DNA of 64,000 nt. It comes from JAKFEW01 sp036675505. GTDB lineage: Bacteria; Cyanobacteriota; Sericytochromatia; S15B-MN24; JAQBPE01. Below, one piece after another: positions 1-7,954 of this stretch (positions within the stretch are counted from its first letter, which is position 1; every line of letters begins with the position of its first letter). The position numbers and the translations under genes were made by a program. Below the pieces are notes generated by a model. That model did no database searches. It had not been told where the DNA came from and saw only the letters and a list, made by a program, of their open reading frames with translations. The stretch covers positions 1-64,000 of the forward strand of contig JAKFEW010000047.1 of the NCBI GenBank assembly GCA_036675505.1, given 5' to 3'.

Positions 1-72
1 GGGTCTGCCACGGGCATCACAACGATGTGATAGCCCGGAGCCCCGTGCCGCCTTGCCTGCGGGGTCACAGAG

Positions 73-115
73 TCGGGAGTTATAGTTGTCGTCCGGTCGG
101 GCGTTATAATTGTCG
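73..115. repeat. Tandem 19-bp direct repeat, possible end of an insertion sequence
   Basis: TCGGGAGTTATAGTTGTCG (73-91) and TCGGGCGTTATAATTGTCG (97-115) match at 17 of 19 positions with a 24-bp period. Tandem repeats of this kind occur near the ends of IS21-like elements, where transposase binds. No transposase lies in the window; the element body would be left of position 1. The IS reading is an inference. Confidence 0.4.
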
Positions 116-311
116 CTCATCAGTACTCCCTTGAAGTGCGGCCGGCGCAGGGCGTACAATCGCTGTGCCCCGGTTTCGACCTGGGTGTTCAGGCCCTCGC
201 TCATGCTGTCCAGGCGATGCGGGGGCCTTGCTGCGTCTGCCGGTCCAGCAGACAACCGAGTGTAGATCGGCCCGGTATGCGCGCGCAAGCTTTCCGGCCC
301 CTGATTCCTTG

Positions 312-333
312 TGCTATCAGGAGCTTGATAGCA
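312..333. repeat. Perfect inverted repeat, 8-bp arms
   Basis: TGCTATCA (312-319) and TGATAGCA (326-333) are exact complements separated by GGAGCT. It could be an operator or the hairpin of a weak terminator for the leftward gene ending at 465; there is no T-run to decide. Confidence 0.5.
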
Positions 334-354
334 GGCAAGCATGGCGTCCCGGGC

Positions 355-372
355 TGTGAACCGCGGTTCACA
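355..372. repeat. Dispersed prophage palindrome, copy 1
   Basis: TGTGAACCGCGGTTCACA is a perfect 18-bp palindrome. The same sequence recurs at 3766-3785, 7072-7089 and 9200-9217 in this element, and I did not see it elsewhere in the window. This copy is intergenic, about 90 bp past the end of the lipoprotein gene. Confidence 0.85.
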
Positions 373-464
373 AACGGCTGTCCGCGCTGTGGAGCAAGGG
401 GGTGTTCCTCGCTGCCGGGACGAGTCCGGTCAAGTCGTCGGGAAAGGCACGGGTGCCGATCCGC

Positions 465-1439
465 TTACTGCCTTTCAGGGCACCCGCTTGATTGGAGATC
501 GGCCGCGTGGCGATCGCTCAGCGCCGCGTGTTCAGCGGCGTGCTTCTTGGCGAGAGCCTCGAGCATCGCAGCACCCTGGCCGCCCGCCGCCATGCCACTT
601 GCTGCAACCTCTGCTCTGAGCATTGCGCGTTCGGATCCTTGCCTTCTCGACAGCGCGTCCCTCTCACCGGACTGGACGCGCCGAATGAGATCGCAGGAAA
701 CGTTCGGCGGTGAGCTGGGCGTCGCGGTTGGTGCTGCTGCGATCGCTTTTACGATTACGCTGTACGTCTTTGCAGCCTCCGGGAACTGCTCGACGAAGCA
801 CGGCCAGGTTGCCTCCTCCCGCGCCATCGAGTCGATCGCCAGCAGGATCGTGGCCTGATCGTCGGCGTCCATCCAGCTAGCCGGAAGGGGCACCCCTTGA
901 AATGCCCCGTGTTTGGCTCTGCCCTTCGCCGATTCGGGTGAGAAGCCCAACGCTGCACAATCGTCGGCCGGCGCTGGTGTAGGGCTCGGGGTTGGACGAG
1001 GAGCGGGAAGGGGCTCGGTGCTCGCTCGAGGCAACGGTGTTGGTTCCGGCACAGGCGAGGCGGCGCCCTTGCGCTTGAGCGTCTGATACACGGCCGTTGC
1101 GCCGGGCATGAGTATCTGCACACATGACCAATCGCCCTTGCTCTCAAGCCACGCGATGCCCGCGGTTACCTGTTCTTCGCGCGCCAGGTCTTTCCATCCG
1201 GCAGGTATCCGTTGGGCCTCGTAGGCTCCGAGATGCGCGCCCGCGTAAATGAGTTCCTCTTCCGTCTGGCAGCCGTCCACTGCGACGACATCGGCAGGAG
1301 GCGGGCTGGCTTGAATGGCGACCGCGCCGGCGCCGGGTAGCCCGAACACGGGGGGAAGGCCCGCGCACCCGGCGGCCACAGCCGCTGCCATCGCCACGCC
1401 CGCCCACCGGCCGAACCTACCTGCCTGGTGCTGGAACAT
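465..1439 (-). CDS. Prophage lipoprotein with a proline-rich linker and helical C-terminus
   Basis: A 324-aa protein of unknown function. The ATG at 1439 is chosen because GGGAG precedes it and it places a lipobox (AVAAGC, Cys25) directly after a hydrophobic stretch. Residues 25-140 are a cysteine-containing region (TEEELIYAGAHLGAYEAQ...), followed by a Pro/Thr-rich linker, a second similar block ending near residue 250, and a charged helical tail. The two blocks (GWKDLAREEQVTAGIAWLESKG and SWMDADDQATILLAIDSMA) look like an internal repeat. The tail contains GMAAGGQG, also found in the virion-like protein at 5752-6933. It is the last leftward gene seen in the element and could be a lysogenic-conversion or lysis-associated lipoprotein. 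Confidence 0.75.
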   Translation of the reverse strand: MFQHQAGRFGRWAGVAMAAAVAAGCAGLPPVFGLPGAGAVAIQASPPPADVVAVDGCQTEEELIYAGAHLGAYEAQRIPAGWKDLAREEQVTAGIAWLESKGDWSCVQILMPGATAVYQTLKRKGAASPVPEPTPLPRASTEPLPAPRPTPSPTPAPADDCAALGFSPESAKGRAKHGAFQGVPLPASWMDADDQATILLAIDSMAREEATWPCFVEQFPEAAKTYSVIVKAIAAAPTATPSSPPNVSCDLIRRVQSGERDALSRRQGSERAMLRAEVAASGMAAGGQGAAMLEALAKKHAAEHAALSDRHAADLQSSGCPERQ

Positions 1440-1522
1440 CGGTGGGGTCTCCCTTCGACTCGATCGGGTTGTCACTCTGTGGGCCGGCGCCGACCCGCGC
1501 ACTTCGGGCCTTGTGGCGGCAC

Positions 1523-1732
1523 CTACATCGCCGGGTGCAGCAGCTCGCGCACCGCGTCCTGGATCTCCGTCCAGTGCGCGCCCCGTTTTGCCATCTGCGC
1601 CATCGCGTCCGCGGCCTGCTCCGCTACGCTCTCCACGTGGCTCGTCAGCGTCCCCTCGCGCGCCATCTCCTTCACCATCTTGGGGTTGAACCGTTTCAGG
1701 TGCTCCAGATACTCCGTCGCGTAGGGCGTCAC
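1523..1732 (-). CDS. Small prophage protein
   Basis: A 69-aa, mostly helical protein (YATEYLEHLKRFNPKMVKEM at the N-terminus) of a type often found near phage structural genes; no specific function is known to me. The start is the GTG at 1732, preceded by GGAGGAGG at a good distance. An upstream in-frame GTG at 1762 has no ribosome-binding site. It lies 48 nt downstream of the 51-aa gene and belongs to the same leftward unit. Confidence 0.7.
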   Translation of the reverse strand: MTPYATEYLEHLKRFNPKMVKEMAREGTLTSHVESVAEQAADAMAQMAKRGAHWTEIQDAVRELLHPAM

Positions 1733-1780
1733 CGCTGGCCTCCTCCCGGCACGCCCGACCACCGCCGCGCGTGCCTGCTG

Positions 1781-1936
1781 TTACTGGGCGTCGACCGGCC
1801 GGCGTTGCCCATCGCCCTGCTCTCTTTCCGCTCGCTCGACGAGCGCGAGCACCGCGGGGTCACCCGCCGCCAGCCGGCTGGCGATCACCCCGTGAGCCCA
1901 GTCGGCCAGCTCGACCTCGAGTTCGTCGTGTGTCAC
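1781..1936 (-). CDS. 51-aa acidic helical prophage protein
   Basis: GTG at 1936 is preceded by GGAGGG at about 8 nt. The frame reads VTHDELEVELADWAHGV and onward to a TAA at 1781-1783. The composition (many Glu, Asp, Ala and Leu) suggests two short helices. I do not recognise a family. It sits between the GNAT-domain virion gene and the 69-aa gene in the same direction, which supports it being real. Confidence 0.6.
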   Translation of the reverse strand: MTHDELEVELADWAHGVIASRLAAGDPAVLALVERAEREQGDGQRRPVDAQ

Positions 1937-2045
1937 GTAGGGCCCTCCGTGGGGCGGGTAGGAGCGGGGCGTGTCGCCGTGGTGGCGATCGCGTTTCCTG
2001 CCGGCGGCGCGCGCTCTGGCATCGTAACGTAACCCCGCCGGGGTG

Positions 2046-3425
2046 TCACCGTGGTCGGGCGAGGTCCGGGTAGTCGGCCAGCACCTCGGGCGGCACGGCT
2101 TCCCCGGCCCGCACCGCGGCGCGGACCCGCCGGGCGTGTTGCAGCGCCATGCCCTCGTCCGTCATCCCCCATGCACCAGACGCCGTGTCGACGTCGTAGC
2201 CGGCGCGGCGCGCGGCGTCGTACAGCTTGGACGCAACACCCTTGCGGCGGTGCGCGGGGGCGATCGCGATGTTGAGGATGTCCGGCCGCCCGTGATCGTC
2301 GAGCGCGAGGCTCAACGCGCCGATCGGCTTGCCAGCGTCGTCGCGTGCGACCACCACCTTGAAGTTGGGCAGCTCCTGCACCTTGCCCGGCCCAACCTCG
2401 TTCTCGATCCTGACGCCCGGCGGCCCCTCTGCGGTGCGCAGGGCCTGCACCATCTTGCCGAGGTCTGGCGCGTCGTCGTCGCCCACACGAAGGCGCTTGC
2501 GGCGCACGGCGTCGAAGAACTCTTGCCGGGGCATCTGCCAGGGCTCCGCGCCCAGGATGCCGGCCAACGACGGGAGCGGAGGCACCTCGCCGGGGATGGC
2601 CGGTTGGAGCGCCGACGCCGCCGGCCCGCGAGCACGCCCAGCGCCACGAAGCTCGCGCGCACGGGCCAGCGCCGCCAGCGGTCCAGGGATAGGAGCATTG
2701 AGCCCGGTTCGGGGCACGGCCCCAGCGGCGCGCGCGCCCGCGCCCAGGCCGAACCCGATCAGGCCGCCTGCCGCGGTGTCGCTCACGAGCTGGGCGAAGT
2801 TGATGGCGCCCGCGTCTGCGTACTGGCTCGCAGCCGAGTTGACGGCGCCGCCCGCCGCCGCGCCCACGCCGCCCACGCCGCCGGCCTGAGCAATACGCCG
2901 CCCGATCGCCCCCGCATAGTCGAAGCCCCGTGCCGCCGCGACGGGGGCCGCCACGGCGCCGGCCTTGAGGCCCAGGGTCGCCGGTAGGAGCGCGGCCAGC
3001 TGCACGGGGTCGAGCGCCGCCGCGGCACCGCGGGCGAGCAGCGCGCCGCGCGCCTCGTTGCCGATCGGCGAGAGCATCGCCGCGTAGAAGCCGCCGACGT
3101 TCTTCGCAGCGTCCACCGCCTGGCCCGGCGCGCGGGCGATCGCACCGCTGTAGTCACCGGGCGCCAGCGGGGGCGCGTTGCCGTAGCGATCGGCGTAGGT
3201 CAGCCCCTCGGCGCCGGGGATGGCCTTCTGGGGCACCTCTGGCACCGGGACGGCGCGGCCGGTCGCGAGGCGGTGGCCGGCGCGCACCATGTTCGCGGTC
3301 GGGCCCGTCAGCGCCTGGTCCATCATGTTCTCGAGCGCCGTCCGTCCCGAGGTGGCCGGCGCCTGCGCGGCGCGCGCTGCCTGCCGGGTGGGGCGCTGAT
3401 CCCAATCTTCAAGGGCGCGCGGCAC
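2046..3425 (-). CDS. Large prophage virion-like protein with C-terminal GNAT domain
   Basis: A 459-aa protein starting at GTG 3425, with GGAGG 5 nt upstream and a 17-nt overlap with the preceding gene. Residues about 80-240 are rich in Gly and Ala with hydrophobic stretches, as in phage internal or ejection proteins that enter membranes. The last 130 residues look like a GNAT acetyltransferase: a strand with GKPIGALSLAL, a second with ILNIAIAPAHRRKGVASKLY, where RRKGVA matches the acetyl-CoA pyrophosphate loop. Fusion of an acetyltransferase to a virion protein implies an enzyme delivered with the DNA or acting on the virion; this is inference. Confidence 0.7.
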   Translation of the reverse strand: MPRALEDWDQRPTRQAARAAQAPATSGRTALENMMDQALTGPTANMVRAGHRLATGRAVPVPEVPQKAIPGAEGLTYADRYGNAPPLAPGDYSGAIARAPGQAVDAAKNVGGFYAAMLSPIGNEARGALLARGAAAALDPVQLAALLPATLGLKAGAVAAPVAAARGFDYAGAIGRRIAQAGGVGGVGAAAGGAVNSAASQYADAGAINFAQLVSDTAAGGLIGFGLGAGARAAGAVPRTGLNAPIPGPLAALARARELRGAGRARGPAASALQPAIPGEVPPLPSLAGILGAEPWQMPRQEFFDAVRRKRLRVGDDDAPDLGKMVQALRTAEGPPGVRIENEVGPGKVQELPNFKVVVARDDAGKPIGALSLALDDHGRPDILNIAIAPAHRRKGVASKLYDAARRAGYDVDTASGAWGMTDEGMALQHARRVRAAVRAGEAVPPEVLADYPDLARPR

Positions 3426-3831
3426 GGCTGGCCTCCGTCGACGGCAACAAACCCCGCCGCTGGTAGTCGAGGTGAGTGTACCAGGTGAAGATCAATGCGG
3501 TGAGCCGCATCTGCCTCGCCGTCAGTTGACCGTCCATCGTCGCGGCCATTGCCCGCGACACGTCGTCCCATTCGGGGAGAGGGGCGCCGCGTGACGCGCA
3601 GACAAGGGCGAAGTAGATCGCGTGCATCGGCGCCGGGAGGGCGGCGCGCGCCTCCTCTGGGGTGCGAAGGTCGGCCATCATGCAGACGTCCTCGTCGCAG
3701 CCCATGAACGCCAGGAGGTAGTGTAGGCGTTTCAGGTACTCATAGTCTGACTCGGCTTCGGCGCTATGTGAACCGCGGTTCACATCCTCGGGGCCGGCGG
3801 CGGCGCGGTTAGTTTCAGGGGTGGCGGTCAT
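3409..3831 (-). CDS. Prophage protein of unknown function
   Basis: A 140-aa protein; ATG 3831 follows GAGGAGG. The first 28 residues are a low-complexity leader whose codons include palindrome copy 2 (encoding VNRGSH). The rest is helical with several Cys and Met (FMGCDEDVCMMADLRTPEEA). It overlaps the terminase small-subunit-like gene upstream and the GNAT-domain gene downstream by 17 nt each, so the three are probably translationally coupled. No family recognised. Confidence 0.7.
   Translation of the reverse strand: MTATPETNRAAAGPEDVNRGSHSAEAESDYEYLKRLHYLLAFMGCDEDVCMMADLRTPEEARAALPAPMHAIYFALVCASRGAPLPEWDDVSRAMAATMDGQLTARQMRLTALIFTWYTHLDYQRRGLLPSTEASRAARP
3766..3785. repeat. Dispersed prophage palindrome, copy 2 (inside a gene)
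   Basis: ATGTGAACCGCGGTTCACAT, a perfect 20-bp palindrome and the longest of the four copies. It lies in codons about 16-22 of the 140-aa gene, in a stretch with no obvious fold. Confidence 0.85.
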
Positions 3832-4408
3832 TCTGGTCCTCCTCGGTGTCGGCTGGTGGAATGGGCTCGGGGTCGAAGGCGGGCAACTCGATGACGCCGC
3901 GGGGCGCGTCGCCGCCCTTTGCCCCGCCTGGTCCGCCCTCCTTCTCGGGGAACACGCCGTGGTAGCGGCCGAGCTTGTCCAGCGCGGCGAGCGGATCCAG
4001 CGCCTTGATGCGCACGGCCTTGCCGAACTTGGAAACCTGCACGTACACCTCCGACACCAGGGCTCGGACCTCCGCGGGTAGCTCGCTGGACCTCTTGAGC
4101 GTGACGCCATCGGGACCCCACTCGGCAAGCTGATGCATCCCGCCGCGGGCGATCGCCGTCCAACGCCGCAGCACTTCATTGCGGCCCATGATCGCGTCGT
4201 CCACCGCCTCCTCGGTGAGCGCGTCGGCGATCGCCCCAGGTAGATCCGCGGCGACCCGTTCGGCCACCTCGCGCCGCGCCGCGCCCCACCTCTCGCGGCT
4301 GGCCGTGGACTTGATGGTCGCGACTGGCACGCCGAACCGCTCGGCAAGATCGGGGGCCGGGACGCCCGCGATGTATGCGGCCTTGATGCCCGGCCAGTCA
4401 CGTGCCAT
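3815..4408 (-). CDS. Terminase small subunit-like DNA-binding protein
   Basis: A 197-aa protein. The N-terminus has a helix-turn-helix (AYIAGVPAPDLAERFGVP then VATIKSTASRERW), as in terminase small subunits that recognise the packaging site. A later segment (FGKAVRIKALDPLAALDKLG, then RYHGVFPE) resembles the conserved tail of that family. The start has no strong ribosome-binding site; a 20-codon frame opening at 4460 precedes it, together with an 8-bp hairpin at 4427-4445. A terminase large-subunit gene would be expected next but is not in the window, so the assignment rests on the HTH and the C-terminal motif. Confidence 0.6.
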   Translation of the reverse strand: MARDWPGIKAAYIAGVPAPDLAERFGVPVATIKSTASRERWGAARREVAERVAADLPGAIADALTEEAVDDAIMGRNEVLRRWTAIARGGMHQLAEWGPDGVTLKRSSELPAEVRALVSEVYVQVSKFGKAVRIKALDPLAALDKLGRYHGVFPEKEGGPGGAKGGDAPRGVIELPAFDPEPIPPADTEEDQNDRHP

Positions 4409-4426
4409 CGCTCAGGCCCACGTGTG

Positions 4427-4445
4427 GAGCGCCCGGCGGGCGCTC
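4427..4445. repeat. Perfect GC-rich hairpin upstream of the terminase-like gene
   Basis: GAGCGCCC and GGGCGCTC pair around GGC. It lies between the gene ending at 4461 and the start at 4408. It lacks a T-run, so it is more likely a translational control or mRNA-stability hairpin than a terminator. Confidence 0.5.
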
Positions 4446-4460
4446 CTGGATCGTTGCCAT

Positions 4461-5741
4461 CTATTTGTCCTCATTAGGCTTCACACCTAAGCGCTTGAGG
4501 AGGTCCAGAACGCGCGGCGTCGCGCCCAACACCGGTCCCGTCATCGCGCGATAGGCGGCGATGTACCCGCCGCTGTCGCCACGCTTCGTCTCGACGTAGC
4601 CATAGCCGGTCCGCGAGGGCTCGTAATGCACGTGGTCCTTCTCGATCAGCACGCGGGCGTTGCGGTCGACGCCCCACTGAATTGCGGATTCAAGCGCGGT
4701 GACGGGCGGCGTGCCGTCCAAAGCCTTCCAGTGCTGGTGGAAGGACTCGTAGAAGCGCCCGTGCGCGGCGTTCTCCGCGGGGCTGCGGTAGGTGCTCGAC
4801 ACCGCGTGCTTGCCGAACGCCTTGCGGTAGTCGGTCTCGAGCGACTTCATCACCGGCCATGCCTGCTCGCCCGGCACCGAGCGCGGGGCGATTGGCGCGA
4901 ACGACGGCGTGCCGGTGGGCATGGGCTGGGGCGTGAATGGCGAGCCCTGCGGTGCTGGCGTGCGTTGCGGGAGCGGAGCGCTCTGGCCGCCGGGCCCGGG
5001 CGTAGCCATCGGCGTCGGGGTAGTCTGCGGCGCGAACGGCGTAGCCAGCGCCCCGCCGCCGTCCTCGCCGTAGATATCCGGCAGGCCAGCCTTGGAGAGC
5101 GCGGCTCGGATCCTGGGGGCCACACGCTGAAAGTACGCGCCGCCGTCCTCCTCGGTGCCCGCCAGATCCTTGTTGCGCGGGTTGGTTGAGAGCACGGCGT
5201 CGGTGATCGTCTTGATGGCGCGCGCCTGGTCGTCGGTGATGTACTTGCCGCCCGCGCTGCCGCCGGCCTTGTTGCGATCCAACGCCGCCAGGTAGTCGAG
5301 CCCGGCGTTGTGCACCGAGGCGTTGTAGTTGAGGTCTTGCCCGCGCTGCGTGATGGCGTTGGCCTGGTTGTGCTCCTGGGTACGCTGCTTCATCTCAAGC
5401 CGGAACTTCTCGGGATCCCACTTTTGCTGCCACTCTTGCTGCCTGGCCTGCAAGGCGAGGTGGCCGCTGTTGGTGTCGATCTGGCTCTGCTTCGCGCGGG
5501 CGTCGAGCGCTGCGGCCTCGGCTTGCCTCGCGAAGTGCGGTGCCGTGTTCACGCCCGTGATGCCGAGCGCCTTGGTGGCGCTGGCGATGGCGTTGGGGTC
5601 TTGCACCTGCAGGCCCAGGTTCAACTGCATCTGCGCGAGGGCGTCAGTTCGCTGCTGCTCCTTGTCCTGCTCGGCGCGGTAGGTGTTGGCTGCCGCCACG
5701 GCGCCTCGCGAGGCCCCGAGCAGCGCATCGAAAATTCCCAT
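4461..5741 (-). CDS. Prophage virion-like protein with peptidase-like C-terminus
   Basis: A 426-aa protein; ATG 5741 follows AAGGAGG. The N-terminal half is helical and Gln-rich, typical of elongated phage internal proteins. A Pro/Thr/Gly linker (about 235-290) follows. The last 130 residues contain FGKHAVSSTYRSPAENAAHG and later KDHVHYEPS. The HG...HVH arrangement is reminiscent of D-Ala-D-Ala carboxypeptidase-type (MD-clan) metallopeptidases, suggesting a virion-borne cell-wall hydrolase. The metal-ligand assignment is tentative. It starts 10 nt after the preceding virion-like gene. Confidence 0.65.
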   Translation of the reverse strand: MGIFDALLGASRGAVAAANTYRAEQDKEQQRTDALAQMQLNLGLQVQDPNAIASATKALGITGVNTAPHFARQAEAAALDARAKQSQIDTNSGHLALQARQQEWQQKWDPEKFRLEMKQRTQEHNQANAITQRGQDLNYNASVHNAGLDYLAALDRNKAGGSAGGKYITDDQARAIKTITDAVLSTNPRNKDLAGTEEDGGAYFQRVAPRIRAALSKAGLPDIYGEDGGGALATPFAPQTTPTPMATPGPGGQSAPLPQRTPAPQGSPFTPQPMPTGTPSFAPIAPRSVPGEQAWPVMKSLETDYRKAFGKHAVSSTYRSPAENAAHGRFYESFHQHWKALDGTPPVTALESAIQWGVDRNARVLIEKDHVHYEPSRTGYGYVETKRGDSGGYIAAYRAMTGPVLGATPRVLDLLKRLGVKPNEDK

Positions 5742-5751
5742 GATTGCCTCC

Positions 5752-6933
5752 TTAGCCCACGTAATTCGCGTAGGGCGCGGTGATACCCTTGACGTTCGCG
5801 CGATCCTTTTCGCTGAACTTCCCCTTGAGGAAGTCGATCGCGGACTTGCTGACCCCAAAGCCGACGGGGCCGGTGCCGGTGAGGTAGCCGATGACGGCCG
5901 GGATACCGAACTCGACGGCCGCGTCGATGACGGACGGGCCGACTGCGCCCACGATGTTGCCCCACATCTCGGCCTGCCGATCGTCGAGGCGATTCCGCTG
6001 GGCGAGATCGAGCGCCTTGGTCTTGAGGTCGTAGTCGAGCCCGCGCCACTTCTCGTCGCGATCCAGGGTCTTGAGCACCACGCCCTCGTTGAACACCTGA
6101 GCCCGCTCGGCTCGCCCGTCGGCGCTCATGCCCATCTTCTCGGAGAAATCCTGTGTGCGGTCGAATTGGTAGTTGCCGGTGGAGGCGCTGAGCAAGCGGG
6201 AAAGCGCGCTCTCACCCGCGGCGAGGTTGCCCCCTGCGAGGTTCGCGAGGGTGTTGGCCTTGTCCATGTCCCACTTCGCGCCGTTGGTCAGGGCGTCGGA
6301 GTACATGCCGGTTTCCATGTCGGCGATCCTCGCCCGCCGCGCCATCGTGGTGTCGAACATGGCGGCGAGCCCCTGGCCGCCGGCAGCCATACCCTGGGCG
6401 GCGAGCTGCGCGCGCATCCGGCCTTCATCGCCGCCCATGGCGCGTGTGACAATGTCCCGGTTGCCGGCTAACACACGCTTGAAGGTGTCGCCGTTCGGGT
6501 CGTAGGGGTTGGCGATCGCCTCGATCTTCTTCTGTGCGTCCGCGATGCGCTGGTCGTAGGTGCCCAGCCGATCCATGATCGCTTGGCCGTGCTGGTCCAT
6601 GGCGGTCTTGCCACCGGTGACGGGCTTGTCATTCATCAAGGTCAGCGACTTATCCAGGGTGGTGCCGTCCGGCATCGGGCCTTGCTGCGCACCGACGGAG
6701 CCCTGCGCAGCCTTGGCCCGGCGAGCCGCATCGCCGACGGTCAGTCGGCCGGGAGCCGCTGGGCCGAACTGCATCGGCTGGGCGGCCACAGCAGAATCCT
6801 GGGCGCCCCACATGGCCGACAAGGCCGAGCCGGTGCCAAGCGCCTGTTGAGGTTTCGGTGGCGTGAGCGCGTTCTGTAACGGGTTGTTCGCGGGGCTCAC
6901 GACACGGAAGATGTCGAGTGGGTTGAAGCTCAT
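5752..6933 (-). CDS. Prophage virion-like protein (LAAQGM...GGQG family)
   Basis: A 393-aa protein; ATG 6933 follows AAGGAGG. The central region has RAQLAAQGMAAGGQGLAAMF, then long polar helices. Proteins with a central LAxQGxxxGxxA-type motif are common downstream of portal genes in podovirus-like phages and are usually annotated as hypothetical virion proteins. The C-terminus has a hydrophobic helix (AAVEFGIPAVIGYLTGTGPV). It is the first structural gene after the antirepressor; the 200-nt gap before it carries palindrome copy 3. Confidence 0.65.
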   Translation of the reverse strand: MSFNPLDIFRVVSPANNPLQNALTPPKPQQALGTGSALSAMWGAQDSAVAAQPMQFGPAAPGRLTVGDAARRAKAAQGSVGAQQGPMPDGTTLDKSLTLMNDKPVTGGKTAMDQHGQAIMDRLGTYDQRIADAQKKIEAIANPYDPNGDTFKRVLAGNRDIVTRAMGGDEGRMRAQLAAQGMAAGGQGLAAMFDTTMARRARIADMETGMYSDALTNGAKWDMDKANTLANLAGGNLAAGESALSRLLSASTGNYQFDRTQDFSEKMGMSADGRAERAQVFNEGVVLKTLDRDEKWRGLDYDLKTKALDLAQRNRLDDRQAEMWGNIVGAVGPSVIDAAVEFGIPAVIGYLTGTGPVGFGVSKSAIDFLKGKFSEKDRANVKGITAPYANYVG

Positions 6934-7071
6934 GCGGGTTCCTCCTTTGCATCGCCTCTCTGGGCGGCTATCAAGTATTGGTGCGTGTTTCGGGGCGCGA
7001 GTTGCGATTGCATATGCAACCATTGCACAACCTTCGTGCAACGCCCGGCGCCTCCCCGGCCGGGCCCTCGT

Positions 7072-7089
7072 TGTGAACCGCGGTTCATA
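7072..7089. repeat. Dispersed prophage palindrome, copy 3 (intergenic)
   Basis: TGTGAACCGCGGTTCATA; the inner 14 bp are perfectly symmetric and the outer positions differ by one base from the other copies. It lies in the 198-bp gap between the antirepressor gene (ends 7133) and the start of the virion gene (6933), the likely promoter region of the late genes. A GCATATGC palindrome lies about 60 bp to the left. Confidence 0.8.
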
Positions 7090-7132
7090 CTGCGCCGCTC
7101 GCAGGCCATCGAGCCCGGGCGGCCGGCGGGGG

Positions 7133-7873
7133 TCAGGCGATCAGCTCCTCGGCCACGGAGGGCAACTCGACGCCGCGCGTCTCACACCACTCGCGGGCGT
7201 AGGCCACGCAGGTATCCATCATCGGCACGGTGAGCGCCGCGCGGTTCGTGAAGCTGTTGATCCCGATCAAGTCCTTGAGCGTGCGCCAGTAATTGGTGTA
7301 CGTGACGGCCTGCGGCTTGCCGCTCGTGCGGGTCACCAGGTGGCCCTTGACCAGCTGCAAGAACCGCATGCGCTTCTCGATGGCGATCGGGTCCGTGATA
7401 CGCTGCCGCTCCTCGACCGCACCTAGGCGCTCGCCCAGTACCTGCTGGCGGTCGGTCACCTCGCCGATCCTGACGCTGAGAGCCGGCAGCAGCTGACCCA
7501 CGATCCCGGCTAGGCGGTCGACTTCTGAGAGAGCTTCGCGGGGCGCGACGGCGTAGGCGCCCGTCGTGCGGATGGCGGGCAACACCTCGGAGGTGACCCA
7601 CTTCTTGAACGCCTTGGCTTCCGGCTTGCGCGACCGCAGGATCAACGAGTACAGGCCGGACTCGCTGACCGCCATGTGCGCCTTGTCCGCGCCGGTGGCG
7701 CTGTCGGCAATGCCGACAGCCATTCGCTCGTCGCGGTCGAGGCGGGAAATGGCGTCCCGCTCGTTGGCGATCGCCAGGACGTTGCACACGTCGCGGGCGA
7801 CCCACCAGGGCTTGCCCTCTTCGATGACGGTTCGGACCTCGATGTCGTTGAACTTGAAGATGCTGAGGCTCAT
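7133..7873 (-). CDS. BRO-N family phage antirepressor
   Basis: A 246-aa protein; ATG 7873 follows AAAGGAG. Residues 1-110 are a clear BRO-N/Ant domain: IFKFNDIEVRTVIEEGKPWW, then ARDVCNVLAI, SESGLYSLILRSRKPEA and FKKWVTSEVLPAIRTTG. The middle is a coiled segment, and the C-terminal 90 residues form a second domain resembling the DNA-binding end of other phage antirepressors. Such proteins inactivate lysogeny repressors or bind DNA to switch phage development. No repressor gene is visible in the window. Confidence 0.9.
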   Translation of the reverse strand: MSLSIFKFNDIEVRTVIEEGKPWWVARDVCNVLAIANERDAISRLDRDERMAVGIADSATGADKAHMAVSESGLYSLILRSRKPEAKAFKKWVTSEVLPAIRTTGAYAVAPREALSEVDRLAGIVGQLLPALSVRIGEVTDRQQVLGERLGAVEERQRITDPIAIEKRMRFLQLVKGHLVTRTSGKPQAVTYTNYWRTLKDLIGINSFTNRAALTVPMMDTCVAYAREWCETRGVELPSVAEELIA

Positions 7874-7954
7874 GAAAGGCTCCTTTTGTCCGCGCGCAGG
7901 CGGCGTGGTTGTTCGTGCATGGCTCGGCCTGTGGCTAGGGCAGCGGGGCAGACG

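Larger units (their letters stand above)
116..464. other. Gene-poor interval at the left end of the element
   Basis: No open frame here has a ribosome-binding site or protein-like composition. The interval holds two inverted repeats: TGCTATCA with TGATAGCA around a 6-nt loop (312-333) and the palindrome at 355-372. Both lie just downstream of the leftward lipoprotein gene ending at 465. Confidence 0.5.
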
